Assembly (NCBI GenBank): GCA_030323885.1
Contig: JASIRB010000122.1
Coordinates: forward strand, 1 to 64,000
Source: Branchipolynoe longqiensis
Taxonomy: Eukaryota > Annelida > Polychaeta > Phyllodocida > Polynoidae
DNA length: 64,000 nt
Direction: 5' to 3'
Position 1 is the first letter of the stretch, and the number at the start of each line of letters is the position of its first letter. The position numbers were made by a program, and so were the translations under genes. Shown in pieces: positions 21,676 through 33,027 of this stretch. Below the pieces are notes generated by a model, which saw nothing but the letters and a program-made list of their open reading frames with translations, did no database searches and was not told the origin of the DNA.

Positions 21676-22014
21676 CTTTTTATATACTTTTTATATACTT
21701 CACTGCATAATGCATAACGCAATACGCATTACGCGTATATGGAATGCTGGCATTCGCATAACGCGTAGCGCATTACGCATTACGCGTATATGGAATCCTA
21801 GCTTAAGGGAGCAAACCCTAAACAGAAAACCATGTCACTGTGGCAGCATTAAGGGCGGTTCATGTATGGAACTCCCAACATCTCCCGACCAGCTATTGCA
21901 GGGACAAATAGTTTTGCACCTGTCTTGACATGTTCTTGCCGGTGTGAAACCTCTATTTGCTCCCCGAGAGAGTGCCGCTGGTAACTTGCAAAAGCCAGCA
22001 GCACTTCAACACTT

Positions 22015-23576
22015 TTGCAGGCAGCTTTCATGAAATGTTCTGACAGCAAGAGAGTTGTGGCAAGATGGAGTGAACACTTCCAGAAGCTACTCCCTGGTGA
22101 CATAGATCACGAAGCTCTGGACAACATCCAGCAGCGCATTACCAAAACATGCCTCGATGAGATTCCAACCATGGATGAGATGGCTAGAGCAATCGCCAGC
22201 CTGAAAGATGGCAAAGCACCTGGGGGTGATGGAATTCCTGCTGAAGTATGGAAGCACAGAGGAGACAATCTGTTCAACAGACTGCACCAACTAATCACCA
22301 ATGCCTGGGAGGAGGGTTCTGTACCCTAAGCATGGAAGGATGCCAGCATTGTAACCATCTACAAGAAAGGTGATCGAACAGACTGTGGGAACTATAGAGG
22401 AATCTCTCTTCTTTCCATAGCAGGCAAGATCTTTGCCAGGATCCTCCTCAACAGACTATCTATTCACATAACACCTGATGTAGTTCCGGAGTCACAGTGT
22501 GGCTTCAGAGGTAAGCGGAGCACCGTGGATATGATATTTTGTCTCCGACAGCTACAAGAAAAGTGCATTGGGCAGGACCGACCACTGTACATGGTATTTG
22601 TCGATTTCACTAAGGCGTTTGATACAGTCAGGAGGACCGGGCTATGGCAGCTACTCAGGAAGTATGGATGCCCAGAGAAGTTCACAACTATGATCGAGGC
22701 TCTACATACAGGAATGATGGCGAACATTAGTGTTGGAGGGGAAGTCTCGGAATCGTTTGGGGTTACGAATGGGGACATGCAAGGTTGTGTACTGGCCCCC
22801 ACGCTCTTCTCCATCTTCCTATCAGCAATGCTCAACGAGGCTTTCCGAGACATGGGGGATGGCATCTATATATACAGTCCAGACAGAGCGCTGACCTATT
22901 CAATGTCGCACACTTCAGAGCGAAGACCAAGACTACTCAGATACTGGTGAGAGAGCTGCTATTCGCAGATGACAGTGCACTGGTTGCCCACTCTGCTGAA
23001 GAGATCCAGAAAATAGTGGACGCTTTCTCCGATGCATCAAAGAAGTTCGGCCTGAAGATTAACATCAAGAAGACGGAGGTGCTGTACCAACCCAACTCTA
23101 CAAGAACCCGAGAGGAGGAGATCATGGTTGACGGAAACAGGCTGAACTCTGTTCCGGAATTCACCTACCTCGGAAGCACTATATCAAGTGATGGATGCAT
23201 TGATGCTGAAATACAGAGCAGGATGGCCAAGGCTCGCGCATCTTTCGGCCGACTACGCCAGAGACTCTGGAACAACCACCATGTGTCCATTCGGGTCAAA
23301 AGCAAGATCTAGCGTGCAATTGTGCTATCCACCCCACTATATGGAACCGAGGCCTGGACAGTGTACATACGGCAGGTGAAAAAGCTGCATGCCTTCATGA
23401 TGCGACATCTGCGTTCAATCATGAGGCTAACCTGGAAGGACAAAGTGACAAATAAGGAAATACTCGAACGGACGGGGCTGCCCTCTATGGAAGATCTTCT
23501 GATCAAAAAGAATCTCTGGTTGACTGGACACCTCATGAGGATGTCATCAGACAGGCTACCAAAGCAGATCCTCTAA
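22015..23576 (+). pseudogene. RTE-type reverse transcriptase, decayed
   Basis: In successive frames: the fingers block DGKAPGGDGIPAEVWK, then SIVTIYKKGDRTDCGNYRGI, VVPESQCGFRGKRSTVDMIF, VFVDFTKAFDTV and VTNGDMQGCVLAPTLFSIF, then a shift to the frame with LLFADDSALVAHS and KINIKKTEV, and a C-terminal part (LSTPLYGTEAWTV, LRSIMRLTWKDKVTNKEIL, WLTGHLMRM). These are RTE-clade hallmarks. A TAA at about 22327, a frameshift near 22900 and a TAG at about 23311 break it. The endonuclease domain expected before the RT is absent. Confidence 0.87.
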
Positions 23577-23674
23577 GAGACATTAAGACCGACTCATGGA
23601 CGCAACTCTCACAGCAGAGAGCTAAATGGCAGTCAAGTAATGAAAGCAGTCATTGTCGCATCGCCTCAGACAGC

Positions 23675-23708
<34 letters not shown>

Positions 23709-23711
<3 letters not shown>

Positions 23712-24265
23712 CGACGACTAAAGCAGACCAGAAGCCAAATAAAAGCTCATGAGAGAAGCATGCTGGAAATGGCTGCCAAGGTGTGGAATGCCCAAACGGT
23801 AAAGGAACGACAAATTCCTGACCTAAAAACTTACAAAAAATATCTGTGCAAAATAAGGCTAGGAGACCCCCACTAAGCTGCACTGCAAAGGGGCATGTGA
23901 TATGTCACGGCCCACCAGCGGGACGGCCAATGGAAGGTAACCATGCCAAAAGTAGCCAGATAACACACCACACAGCTGCGTACAAGCCTATGATATGTAA
24001 ATAGGAGTAGGCTAGTCTAGTAATAAGAGTAGAACAAAATAAAATACATATATGCCAAGAAAATCAAAAAAAACTAACATAGGCTACTAATCACACCAAC
24101 CAATTATCTATCTGCTACTGAAATGCAGGCAATCAAATACCTTATCAGCAGCTACTGTGTGGTAAGATAACACCAACACTACAACTGGCCAGCATTGAAA
24201 ACAAGCCTGGGTACCTGGGCTTATATGCTATGGACAGTATAAATACAGGCTCAATAAAAAAAAAA
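23709..24265 (+). mobile_element. LINE C, second part (3' end)
   Basis: Resumes with CTAAAGCAGACCAGAAGCC, homologous to LINE A 16696 onward, and runs through the shared 3' UTR (GCCAGCATTGAAAACAAGCC) to an A-rich tail at about 24250-24265. Confidence 0.87.
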
Positions 24266-24912
24266 AAGATAAAAAAAGTAGCGGTAGATAATATTAATAA
24301 CGACCTAATGACAGAAAATGTAAGAAATTCAAAATCATTGGACTATGCAACTTTAAGAAGTTACAAAAGAAAACAACGTAACCTAGAAAAATAAGTCCTG
24401 GGATTACAACAGGCTAGCCTGAAAGTCATGACCAGCATCACTCCAATGTTTGCAAGCAAAACGCTGGCTGACTGCATATTTTCTTAATATTACACAAATA
24501 AGTAACTATATAAACATGTCAAAATCTGTACACTTAACTGCATGATTAGACCTTCACGCAATAAATGAAATGAATAAATTATGATAGAAATGCGCATACA
24601 AAAAAACTAAGCAATTATAGGTAAATGGTCTAAACCAATGTGCGGTAAAAGCATGATTTTGACTGTTTGCAATTAACAAACAGTTAAAACCCATAAACAA
24701 GAAACAACAGCAAAACAACAAGTATTAATCAAACAAAATTTAAGATTTTAATCAAATTAGACACAAAAGAAATCTGCTAGCTTGTTCTAAAAGCAGTTAT
24801 CATAGTAATTCATTTGGTCTGTGCCCTTTAACTGCAGAATTAACATTCTCTCTGATTTATCCCAACATCATGTTTAATATTAAACTGGAATGTTTTCGGT
24901 ATTCTTTTGCAG
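24266..24912. other. TUBE1 intron, AT-rich, nothing recognised
   Basis: No ORF or repeat identified. Ends in the TTCTTTTGCAG acceptor of the next exon. Confidence 0.6.
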
Positions 24913-25032
24913 AGAGGCATATATGATGAGTCGATGAGCAGTTTCTTTCGGAACGTAGATACGCGTTATGAGGACCCAGCGAACATCCCGCTTGGCACTG
25001 GTGATGGGAAAATCAAGTCACTTAAAGCCAGG
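24913..25032 (+). CDS. TUBE1: epsilon-tubulin exon
   Basis: 120 bases, phase 0 at both ends, between TTTTGCAG and GTAAGT. Encodes RGIYDESMSSFFRNVDTRYE then DPANIPLGTGDGKIKSLKAR. GIYDE, SSFFRNVDTR and SLKAR are epsilon-tubulin-specific landmarks between the first loop and helix H2. It joins in frame to the preceding exon (ending AAG) and to the next (starting GCG). Confidence 0.93.
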
Positions 25033-25304
25033 GTAAGTATTTGAAGTAAGCATAGCTCATCAGAAAAGGCACTGCTGTACGGACAGCATGTGTCCATTTA
25101 TTCGCATCTATGAGAACCTCTGGTTAGTACCTTGCTTATAGTAATTATGTCCCTAACTGTGCATTTTATTACTAAAGCAGAGGCATATTTACACTCTATT
25201 TACAGCAAAGATGGTTGGAAAAGAACCATTTCGATGCTTCAGAACTAATTCCTCAGCTGAATCGAAAATTAGAAAAAATGTATGTGGAATGTTACTGTTT
25301 ACAG

Positions 25305-25420
25305 GCGGTGTTGATCGACATGGAGGAGGGCGTGGTGAGTGAGATCATGAACGGCCCGCTCAAGGACGTGTTTGACCACCGCCAGCTGATCACAGATGTC
25401 TCAGGATCAGGCAATAACTG
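25305..25420 (+). CDS. TUBE1: epsilon-tubulin exon
   Basis: 116 bases between TGTTTACAG and GTGAGT. Encodes AVLIDMEEGVVSEIMNGPLK then DVFDHRQLITDVSGSGNNW, with the tryptophan codon split TG|G. The SGSGNNW block corresponds to the conserved tubulin segment preceding the glycine-rich loop. The frame beginning at 25215 in the upstream intron reads into this exon by chance; the AG before GCG is the right acceptor because it keeps phase with 24913-25032. Confidence 0.94.
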
Positions 25421-25887
25421 GTGAGTTAAACTAGGGTTAAATTTTGTGGTAAAATTGTCTGTTATATCTTAATTACTCTTAGTACTAAGTACCAGGTAAT
25501 ATATGAACAATGTAACAACCAGATGCTGGGCGATATAACTTTATTATTCATGTATACAATCCTTGGCTGGGACAAACACCCTACCGATCACATGGAGCCT
25601 ATAGAGGCGACTTCCATAAAAATGACCATCACGAATAGACAATTTCCTTCAAATAATAAGCAAGAAGTAACATAAACAAGTCTAATTCAAAATGGGAAAT
25701 GTTAAGTCCAAGTAATCAAGAATCGATGCAAAGAAAACATCAATGAGCAATGTGCACAATAAATATTTATTTAAAATAGATTTATATGAAAAGATTAGGC
25801 GCGAATTCTTAATGGGGGACGACCAGTGGAGAGAACACTGGACCGACATGACTAATATATACCCACAACCTCCCCACACTGCGGCCC
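25421..25887. other. TUBE1 intron, nothing recognised
   Basis: AT-rich. A CCTCCCCACACTGCGGCCCC segment at 25866-25885 adjoins the following RTE remnant. No coding content. Confidence 0.5.
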
Positions 25888-26298
25888 CATCATCATGCTG
25901 TCGGTCGCGATGTGACAAAGACTGCTTTCATTACTTGACTGCCGCTCTCCATTTAGCTCTCAACATTTCATGAAAGCTGCCTGCAAAAGTGTTGAAGTGC
26001 TGCTGGCTTTTGCAAGTTACCAGTGGCACTCTCTCGGGGAGCAAATAGAGGTTTCACACCGGCAAGAACATGTCAAGACAGGCGCAAAACCATTTGTCCC
26101 TGCAGTGGCTGGTCGGGAGATGTTTGGAGTTCCATACATGAACCGCCCTTAATGCTGCCACAGTGACATGGTTTTCTGTTCAGGGTTTGCTCCCTTAGCC
26201 TTCGGTCTGTCAAGAACCTGCACCACAAGGCAGTGGTTTACAACTCTGCAGGGCAGGGGCGTCTAACTCCCTGAGGTATTGCAATACCTGCGACCCCA
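25888..26298 (-). mobile_element. Internally deleted RTE copy
   Basis: On the - strand this has the same 5' sequence as the RTE element at 20284 (GGTATTGCAATACCTCAGGGA inverted at 26270-26290) and the same 3' end (AGCTAAATGG...GGCAGTCAAGTAATGAAAGC, then a short ATG repeat). About 1.6 kb, from just after GAAATGTT (equivalent 22038) to GAGAGCTAAATGG (equivalent 23616), is missing, which removes nearly the entire ORF. It also shows the intact target of the element at 20399-21803. Confidence 0.78.
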
Positions 26299-26566
26299 TA
26301 CACACATAATAAAGGAGACCATAGTGCTCCGCCCACAACATCTATATATACTGTGGTATATATATGGAGTTTCGGTAATAATTGATGATGAGTAGCTGAA
26401 ACAACAATTTCTTGTTGACATTTTTATAGCGAGTGCTGCGATATCATTTTATTCAGTGCAATAGCAGGGTGCCCCCTTCTGGTAACTTGCAATTTTTATT
26501 CACAAATCTTCCTTTGGCTATATTCCGAATTAATTGTCACCTTTAGAAGAGGACACATCCAGATTT

Positions 26567-26776
26567 GACCGGACGCGGTAGCCAAGTCGATAAAGCGTAG
26601 ACTTCCCGTATGGAAGGTCGAGAGTTCGACTCCCAGCTGATTCAAACCAATGACATACAAATGATATTTGTCGCTACCTAGCCTGGCACTTGGTATTAAT
26701 AGGATAGGACAAGGACTGGTTAGCACAGTGTCAGGATAATGTGACTGGGTTATCCGGTCATGATCCCAGCAGCCTG
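26567..26776 (+). repeat. SINE, 5' part, split by LINE B
   Basis: tRNA-like head with a box A-like GCGGTAGCCAAGTCGATAAA and a box B-like GGTCGAGAGTTCGACTCC, then the body shared with 53193-53521 (CCTAGCCTGGCACTTGG, AGGATAGGACAAGGACTGGT). Breaks off at GCAGCCTG (26776); the body resumes at 30525. ACATCCAGATTT before and ACATCTGGATTT after the whole repeat are its target duplication. Confidence 0.85.
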
Positions 26777-29700
26777 TTGTTTTTTTGTGTTTTTTTGTTT
26801 TTTTAAATAAATATTGAGGCTGTATTTATACTCTCCATAGCATGTAAGTCCGGGTACACAGGCTTGTTTTCAATGCTGGTCAGCTGTAGTGTTGGTGTTG
26901 TCTTATCAAACAGTAGCTGCTGATAAATTATTTGATTGTCTGCATTTCAGTAGCAGATAGATAGTCTGTTGGTACGTTTAGTATGTTATTTTTTTTGGGC
27001 CCTCTTGGCATTGTATTTTTGTTCCAGTCTTATTACTATGTTAGTTGTTTTCTTAAGGTTCTATGTTAGTGTTTTGGGGTTTTCTTGGGAAGAGTTTTCC
27101 ACTTTTTTCTACTTAATTCTATACTAGCCTATTTTATTTACATGTCCATAGGCCTGTACGTAATAGGTGGTTGAGTTATGTTTGTTTGAATTTGATTTGA
27201 TTTATATTGTTGTTGGATATGTTATCTGGCTTTTCTATTTCCGGTTATCCTGCCATGGGCTGTCCAGTTGGTGGGCCGTGACATATCACCTGCCCCCTTG
27301 TGGTGCAGTTCAGTTGGGGTTCCCAGTTTTTATTTTGCACAGATATTTTTTGTATGTTTTTAGGTCAGGGATTTGTCTTTCTTTTACCGTTTGCGCATTC
27401 CATACCTTGGCGGCCATTTCCAGTGTGCTCCTTTCATGGGCTTTGATCTGGCTTCTGGTTTGCCTTAGTAGTGGTGCCTTGCTTGCTCTGGTGTCCCTTA
27501 GTGGTTGGGTTAGACGCTTAATGTCTTGGCTATATCCATATGGTAATGTTTTTCAGGTGGATTATCCTTCTGTTTTCTAGTAGCTTTACTTTAGTTCTTT
27601 TGTGTAGGTCATCAGTGGGGTGTAGTTTGTCTACTTTCAGGTAGATTTTCAGGGCCCTATTTTGTAGTATCTACAATTTTTTAAGTAGCTCTTTTTTAGC
27701 ACCCATGTAGATTACATCCCCATAGTCAAAGTAGGGGAGTACCATGCCTTTGAAGATTTTTATTGATATATCTTGTGTCATATAGTTTCTTAGTTTAGCA
27801 AATAGCCATAGTTTGTAATTTACTTTTTGTATGATTTTTGTTACACACAGATTGTAGTTTAGCTGGCTATCTAGTTCTAGGCCTAGGTATTTGTAGTGAT
27901 TTACACTTTCCAGTGTTTGGTTTCCTAGTGTGCATTGTAGGTTTCTTCCTGTGATTGCTGTATGTGAGAAGAGTACTGTTTTAGATTTATTTGCATTGAT
28001 GGTTATTTTATTTGATTCACACCAGCTGTCCAGCTTTAGCAGGAGGTTGTTCAGTTTGGTTGCTACCTCCTCTACTGTGCTTCCTTCTGCATATACGGCA
28101 GTGTCATCCGCATATAGCTGGAGACATTCTATCTCCAGCCATTTTTCTAGGTCGTTTATGTATAGTATAAATAGTAGTGGTCCCAGGACTGATCCTTGGG
28201 GTACACCACAGGTGACAGTTTGTTGGTCTGAGAGTGTACCATTTACATTGCTTTTTGCTGCGTGTTGTTTAGGTAGAATTTTATCCAGTTTATTGATTTG
28301 GATTTAATGCCCATGTTGTTTAATTTTCTTATTAATATGCTATGGTCTACAGTGTCAAGGGCTTTGCTGAAGTCGATGAAGGCTGCTCCAACTAATTTCT
28401 TTTGGTTCAATGATGCCAGCACATCACTTGTTAGGTTTGCTATTGTTTTTGATGTGGAGTGTAGTTTTCTGAAACCTCCTTGCCTCTTGTTTAGTATATT
28501 GTTTTTTTCCAGGTGCTCATTTATGTGCCTGTGGAATATTTTTTCAATTAGCTTGCCTGGTGTTAACAAGATTGATATCGGTCTGTAGTTCCCCATGTTT
28601 TGTTTATCACCTCTTTTGTAGATGCTGTGATGAAGTGTCCCTGCTCAAATGATATGTTGAACAGGTCGACCATGGTATCTGGGATGGCTTGGAGTGCCTC
28701 TTTTAGTATTTTTGTGGGGATTCCATCTATTCCACTTGGTTTGTTTTCATCTATGTCATTTATTAGTTGTGTTAGTTCTTTTAGGTCAGTTTTGCAGGTG
28801 GGGATTTCATCCTGGATATTCTCTGACTTGTTGTCCCAGGTTCTTGTGAATTTCTTTGATAACCTTTGTCCTACCGTTGCAAAGTGGGTATTTAGTTTGT
28901 TTGCTGCATCACTATTTGTGTGCATATTTCCATCCTTATCCTGGAAGCTTATGTGTTCTTCTATCTTATTTTTGGAGAATAGTAAGCTTACATTCTTCCA
29001 GAACTTATTTGCGTTGCTTCCCCAGTCCTTGTCTTGTTTTATTATATATTTCTTTTTTGCTGCCCTTACTGCTTTGAGGGAGTAGTTTCTGGCAGTATTA
29101 GAGGCCCTTTTGTCCTCTGCGTCTTTAGTACGTTTCACTTTGTCACCTAGCTTTGGTTTTGTTGCGATATGCGTTAACAGTTCCCTGTCTGCCCACGGGT
29201 CTTGGTTTCTTTGTATTTGTAGTTTCTTCATAGGACACATCTCATCTAATGATTGTTTTATTTCTGTGACAATGTTATTCCAGTATATATCAGTGTCATC
29301 TCTGTCTGTTGCGAGGTTGTCCATATTTTCATATAGGTGTTTTTTTAGTGTTTCTTTTGAGTAGTTTTTTATGGATCTGCCCATCTTATATTTATATTGG
29401 CTTGTGCTTTTGAGTTTTTTCCTCGTTACATATATTAGCTCATGGTCACTTATACCCCAGCTTCTAGTGTCCCATTTTGTGGCATGGTTTGAGTTGGTTA
29501 GTATTAGGTCAATTGTTGAGCTATTGTTTCCTAGTCTTGTGCTGTCTGTAATAAGTTGCTGTAGTCCGAGGATTTTGATAGTGGTTTGTAGCATTAGTTT
29601 ATTTTTGTCGTTGATACTGTAGTTTATGTTGAAGTCCCCTAGCACAAAGATTTCTGCATTTGTTAGTTTTCTCACTGTATTTATGCTTTTGTCTAGAGTT

Positions 29701-30524
29701 TCAAGGATTGTTTCAATATCCCCGGACGGTGGTCTGTAGAGGCTTGCTTTGGCTATGTTAGCCTGCTTCTCGTTTTTTATTAGGCACCATAGTAGTTCCA
29801 GGTGTTCATTTGAGTTGTTTGCTATTTTTAGGGCCTCAGTGTCTAGATCTTTTGAGGTTTTGCAGTAGATTGCAAAACCTCCACCTTTTTTTGTTTGATT
29901 TGCTATGTTAATTTGCTGTCTGTCATTACATACAAGCCTATATCCTTCTATGTTGAGGGTGTTGTCTTGATGTCTGTCAGTGAACCATGTTTCTGACAGT
30001 GTTAAAACATCAAGATTTTCATTTTTTAGGTGCATTTTTATTGTGTCTATTTTATTGGATGCACTCTGGCAGTTTAGGTGGGCAAAGTGCATGCTCCTTC
30101 CCAGCCTGCATTCAATTTCATCTACCATCTTTCTTTACCTTTAGGTTTGGCGTTTGTTAGATTTTGCAAGTTTTTAACTTTGCTTAGATTGTTTTATGGG
30201 CATATAGGCTGGTGCATACAGTACATATGCCCTGTTTTGTTATATAGCTTCATACATTACCGTAGACTGCACCTGTGCGAGTGGAGGGGAGGTACATGCC
30301 CTGGAATGGATGTTAGTTATACACAGTATTTCTAGTGCTTTAAATTTTGGTCAGTGGTATTCTATGAAAAGTTTGTGATACTCATGGTTTGGAGCCCTGG
30401 TGTTGCTTCTGCCAGTTCTCCGTGATGCTATTTGCCAGCCTTGTAGCGACGTATTTGGTATAGTGTTCATTGAAGTGTACACCATCCGACATGCCTGTTG
30501 CGTAACGCACCGATCTCCTTCCAT
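26777..30524 (-). mobile_element. LINE B, CR1/Jockey-like, inserted in a SINE
   Basis: About 3.75 kb on the - strand, bounded by GCCTG on both sides (26772-26776 and 30525-30529). The 3' end is the A-rich region at 26777-26815; the 5' side includes about 400 bases before the endonuclease start. It is the longest copy of this LINE here and has endonuclease and RT, but no separate ORF1 is seen. Confidence 0.88.
28243..30128 (-). pseudogene. LINE B endonuclease-reverse transcriptase ORF, frameshifted
   Basis: The 521-codon frame 28563-30128 starts MVDEIECRLGRSMHFAHLNC and holds the apurinic-type endonuclease motifs LNCQSASNK, LTLSETWF, GGGFAIYCK, LLWCLIKNEK..LYRPPSG, LGDFNINYS and ISDHELI, then a linker and the RT start (GIDGIPTKIL). 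The RT continues in another frame at 28243-28596 (GNYRPISILLTPGKLIEKI, AFIDFSKALDTVDH) and then in fragments down to about 27590 (YADD-equivalent near 28110). At least two frameshifts separate the parts. It nicks DNA and primes reverse transcription in active relatives. Confidence 0.9.
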
Positions 30525-30638
30525 GCCTGGTTTCCTATTGGGGCAGCACTATTACATCACCATGAGTGCACAGTCACAAGTCAGTACTCGTAATGATGTG
30601 ACCTTAGATGTTGCTAGCATGTAAAACAACAACAAACA
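30525..30638 (+). repeat. SINE, 3' part, split by LINE B
   Basis: Continues the SINE body (GGGGCAGCACTATTACATCA, CATGAGTGCACAGTCACAAG) to the tail GACCTTAGATGTTGCTAGC then TAAAACAACAACAAACAC. Confidence 0.85.
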
Positions 30639-31011
30639 CATCTGGATTTATATGCTCATTTTGCCTAAGTTCCATATAGCACAATACTGTGTCTCAACAG
30701 CGAATATATCTAATGTGGAAGAAATATCGCATACCTTGGGAGGTTATTTTATTTCTATGAATAGAGCAAACAGTACATTGGGGAAAGGAAAGAAGATATC
30801 TCTTGAAAGAGGCTATATGCTCTGCTAATAATGATCATAACCTTTAACTGACATGGCAAAACTCAGATGTATTTTGCATCGTGAGCTTACTCACCCTGTA
30901 ACCACCAAACGTATTCTAAGCTATGGGAAAGATAAACTATCGCTACACATTACCCTAAACTAAAATATCACTACACATTAGCTGAAACAAAATTATCATT
31001 ACAGATTAATC
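30639..31011. other. TUBE1 intron, AT-rich
   Basis: Contains three diverged copies of an AWTATCRCTACACATTA-type phrase (30935-31010), also seen at 35365-35385 just beyond the Harbinger element, so the element inserted into a small local repeat. No gene. Confidence 0.5.
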
Positions 31012-31552
31012 TAAAGGGGCTGTCACACTACAAAGTATGGCCTTAGTGTATGCCGACGTATGTGATTTTCGACCAACATGTCACTGTACGGCATCATATG
31101 GTACATATACATTGGGCATACGTTGGGTACGCTCGGGATACGGCGTCATAGGTCGTCTTACGTCGGCGTGCGTCGAGGCACTCAAAACGTTTCGTGCATG
31201 TTAACAATTTTCAGCATATGTCGATGTATGGCTCATACGTTTCTCATACACTATGTGTATGCTAGGTGTACATTAGGAGCACGTTCGGGGAAGGTCAGGG
31301 TACGTTGGTACATGTTAGCCATACGTTCAACCGGCGCCCGCCACGTGTCTCTGGCATATATAACGTACGCACAACATTCTGTTAACATATGCGAGCATGT
31401 CTGTGGTGTGTGCGAGCATACCCCTAGCATATTGCGAGAGTACCGTGAGCGTATTGCAAGCGTACTGCGAGCATATGCCCAGCGAGTTGGCTGTCGGTAT
31501 ATCAAGGCACCGCCTGGCTTCTTCCTGCAGACCTGCTCGACTGCTCAGAGAG

Positions 31553-32576
31553 GATGGATGTCCAGGCACTCCATCTACAGTTCCAGCATCAGTACCGAGT
31601 TGCCATTTACCAGCATGAGCTATCTCATGGCTCTTCTGGCGGCCCATGTCAAGAGGAGAAGGAGGAGGCAGCAGTGGAGAACGTGGGTCAGACCCTGGAT
31701 CGGGAGGCGGCCACAGTTTGGCTTGTATGACAAGCTTATTGTTGAGCTCGCAGCGATGACACTGCATCGTTCATCAACTTTATGCGGATGCCTCCCCAGT
31801 TGTTTGATTTGATTGTGGTGTGAGTAGGACCGAGGATCGCCCAAAATCACACAACATACCTCGTGCCGCTCGAGCCTGGGCTGAAGATCGCCCTTACTCT
31901 GTGGCACCTGGCATCTGGGAACAAATACTCGTCCATGAAGTTCGGATGGACGGTCCCCCACAACACTCAGTCGGTCATCGTGCGTGAAGTGTTTCAGGCC
32001 CTCATCGATGAGTACCTGGACGAGGTCATGACGTGCCCGCCGACTCCACAAGGATGGCGTGCCATCGCCGACCAATTCCGGGAGAACTGGAACTTCCCCC
32101 ATACCTGTGGCGCTCTGGATGGGAAGCAGATCGTCTGCCGGTGCCCTCCAAAGAGTGGGTCACTTTATTACAAATACAAGGGGTTTTACTCCGTGGTCCT
32201 GTTGGTGCTTGTAGAGGCGGACTACAAGTTCATTTGGGCAGATCTTGGGGGTATGGGCTCCGCATCTGGTGCCCAGATCTACAACGACTCGGATTTGAAG
32301 GTGGGAACTGAGGGTGCCACCATCAGTTTTCTGGACCCCCAACCGAATGTGAACGGCCAGAAGGATGTGCCGTATTTCCTAATTGCTGACAATGCCTTCG
32401 CCCTGCGGCCGACCATGATAAAGCCGTACAGCAGGAGGGGGTTGACAAATAAAGAGCGACTCTTCAACTACCGGCTCTCCCGAGCTAGGAGAGTGGTGGA
32501 GAATGCCTTTGGCATCCTAGCCAACCGCTTCCAGGTGCTGCTGATGACTATGCAGCACCACCCCTCCACACCGTGA
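31553..32576 (+). pseudogene. Harbinger DDE transposase (HARBI1-like)
   Basis: The likely start is the ATG at 31553; the first 300 bases need frame changes and contain stops. From 31863 one open frame gives LKIALTLWHLASGNKYSSM, the HTH-like part, then the DDE_Tnp_4 catalytic region: first Asp in CGALDGKQI, second Asp in IYNDSDL, Glu in RRVVENAFGILANRFQVL. It ends at 32576, slightly short of usual family length (about 350-400 aa). All three acidic residues are visible, but the damaged N-terminus argues for a pseudogene. It would act with the second ORF protein on the terminal repeats. Confidence 0.88.
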
Positions 32577-32594
32577 AGCTCATCGTCACCGCGC

Positions 32595-32780
32595 AGAGAG
32601 GGAGAGAAATAGGGTGAGAAGGATAGAGAGCAGGTGAGAAAGGGGAAGAGAGAGGGAGAGAAATGGGTTGAGAGGGAAAGAGAGAGGGGGAGAGAAAGGG
32701 AAAGAGAGGGAGAGAAAGGTGAAGAGAGAGGGGGAGAGAAAGGGGAAAGAGAGAGGGGTGAGAGGGGAAGAGAGAGTAGG
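32595..32780 (+). repeat. GA-rich simple repeat
   Basis: GAGAGAGGGAGAGAAAGGGG-type polypurine tract just after the transposase stop, inside Harbinger 1. Frames through it are low complexity. Confidence 0.9.
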
Positions 32781-33027
32781 TACTTGTGTCCTTAATATTA
32801 ATATTAATTTGTTTTTATTTTCAGTGGTTAAATTCTTATCCTTTTTACTTTAATTTGTAACTATTAACTTATGACATTATTCAACTCGGACACAAAAAAT
32901 CTAGTTTTACAAAATCTTTATTACACAAACAAGGACATCTTTATACATATATACATATATATATACAGAGGGACATAATAAACATAATATATTACTAATA
33001 ACCTATGTATACATATCTACATTCACT

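Larger units (their letters stand above)
20399..21803. mobile_element. Non-autonomous inverted-repeat element, TAA target duplication
   Basis: The ends are AGGCTGCATTCCATATACGC and the complement of AGCTAGGATTCCATATACGC, sharing ATTCCATATACGCGTAATGC. TAA flanks both sides (20396-20398 and 21804-21806). The uninterrupted target is seen in the sister RTE copy at about 26195, as CTCCCTTAGCC. The 3-bp TAA duplication suggests mobilisation by a PIF/Harbinger transposase. The interior is only tandem repeats: a 90-nt unit twice, a 72-nt unit about four times, and a long TG/CA microsatellite. Confidence 0.8.
20284..23708 (+). mobile_element. RTE-type LINE inserted in LINE C
   Basis: Begins after ACTAAAGCAGA (about 20268-20279) and ends in a (GAT)n run at 23677-23708 followed again by ACTAAAGCAGA, so the target duplication is about 11 nt. 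A short 3' trinucleotide repeat is typical of RTE LINEs. Interior: a 5' region shared with the deleted copy at 25888-26298, an inverted-repeat element inserted at 20399-21803, then the RT frame. Both stop codons and frameshifts make it inactive. Confidence 0.85.

Noticed and set aside
21062..21928. Several long overlapping frames (up to 284 codons) on both strands
   Set aside because: They run through the TG/TC-CA/GA microsatellite and consist of Cys-Val-Ser or Thr-His-Asp repeats; no gene.
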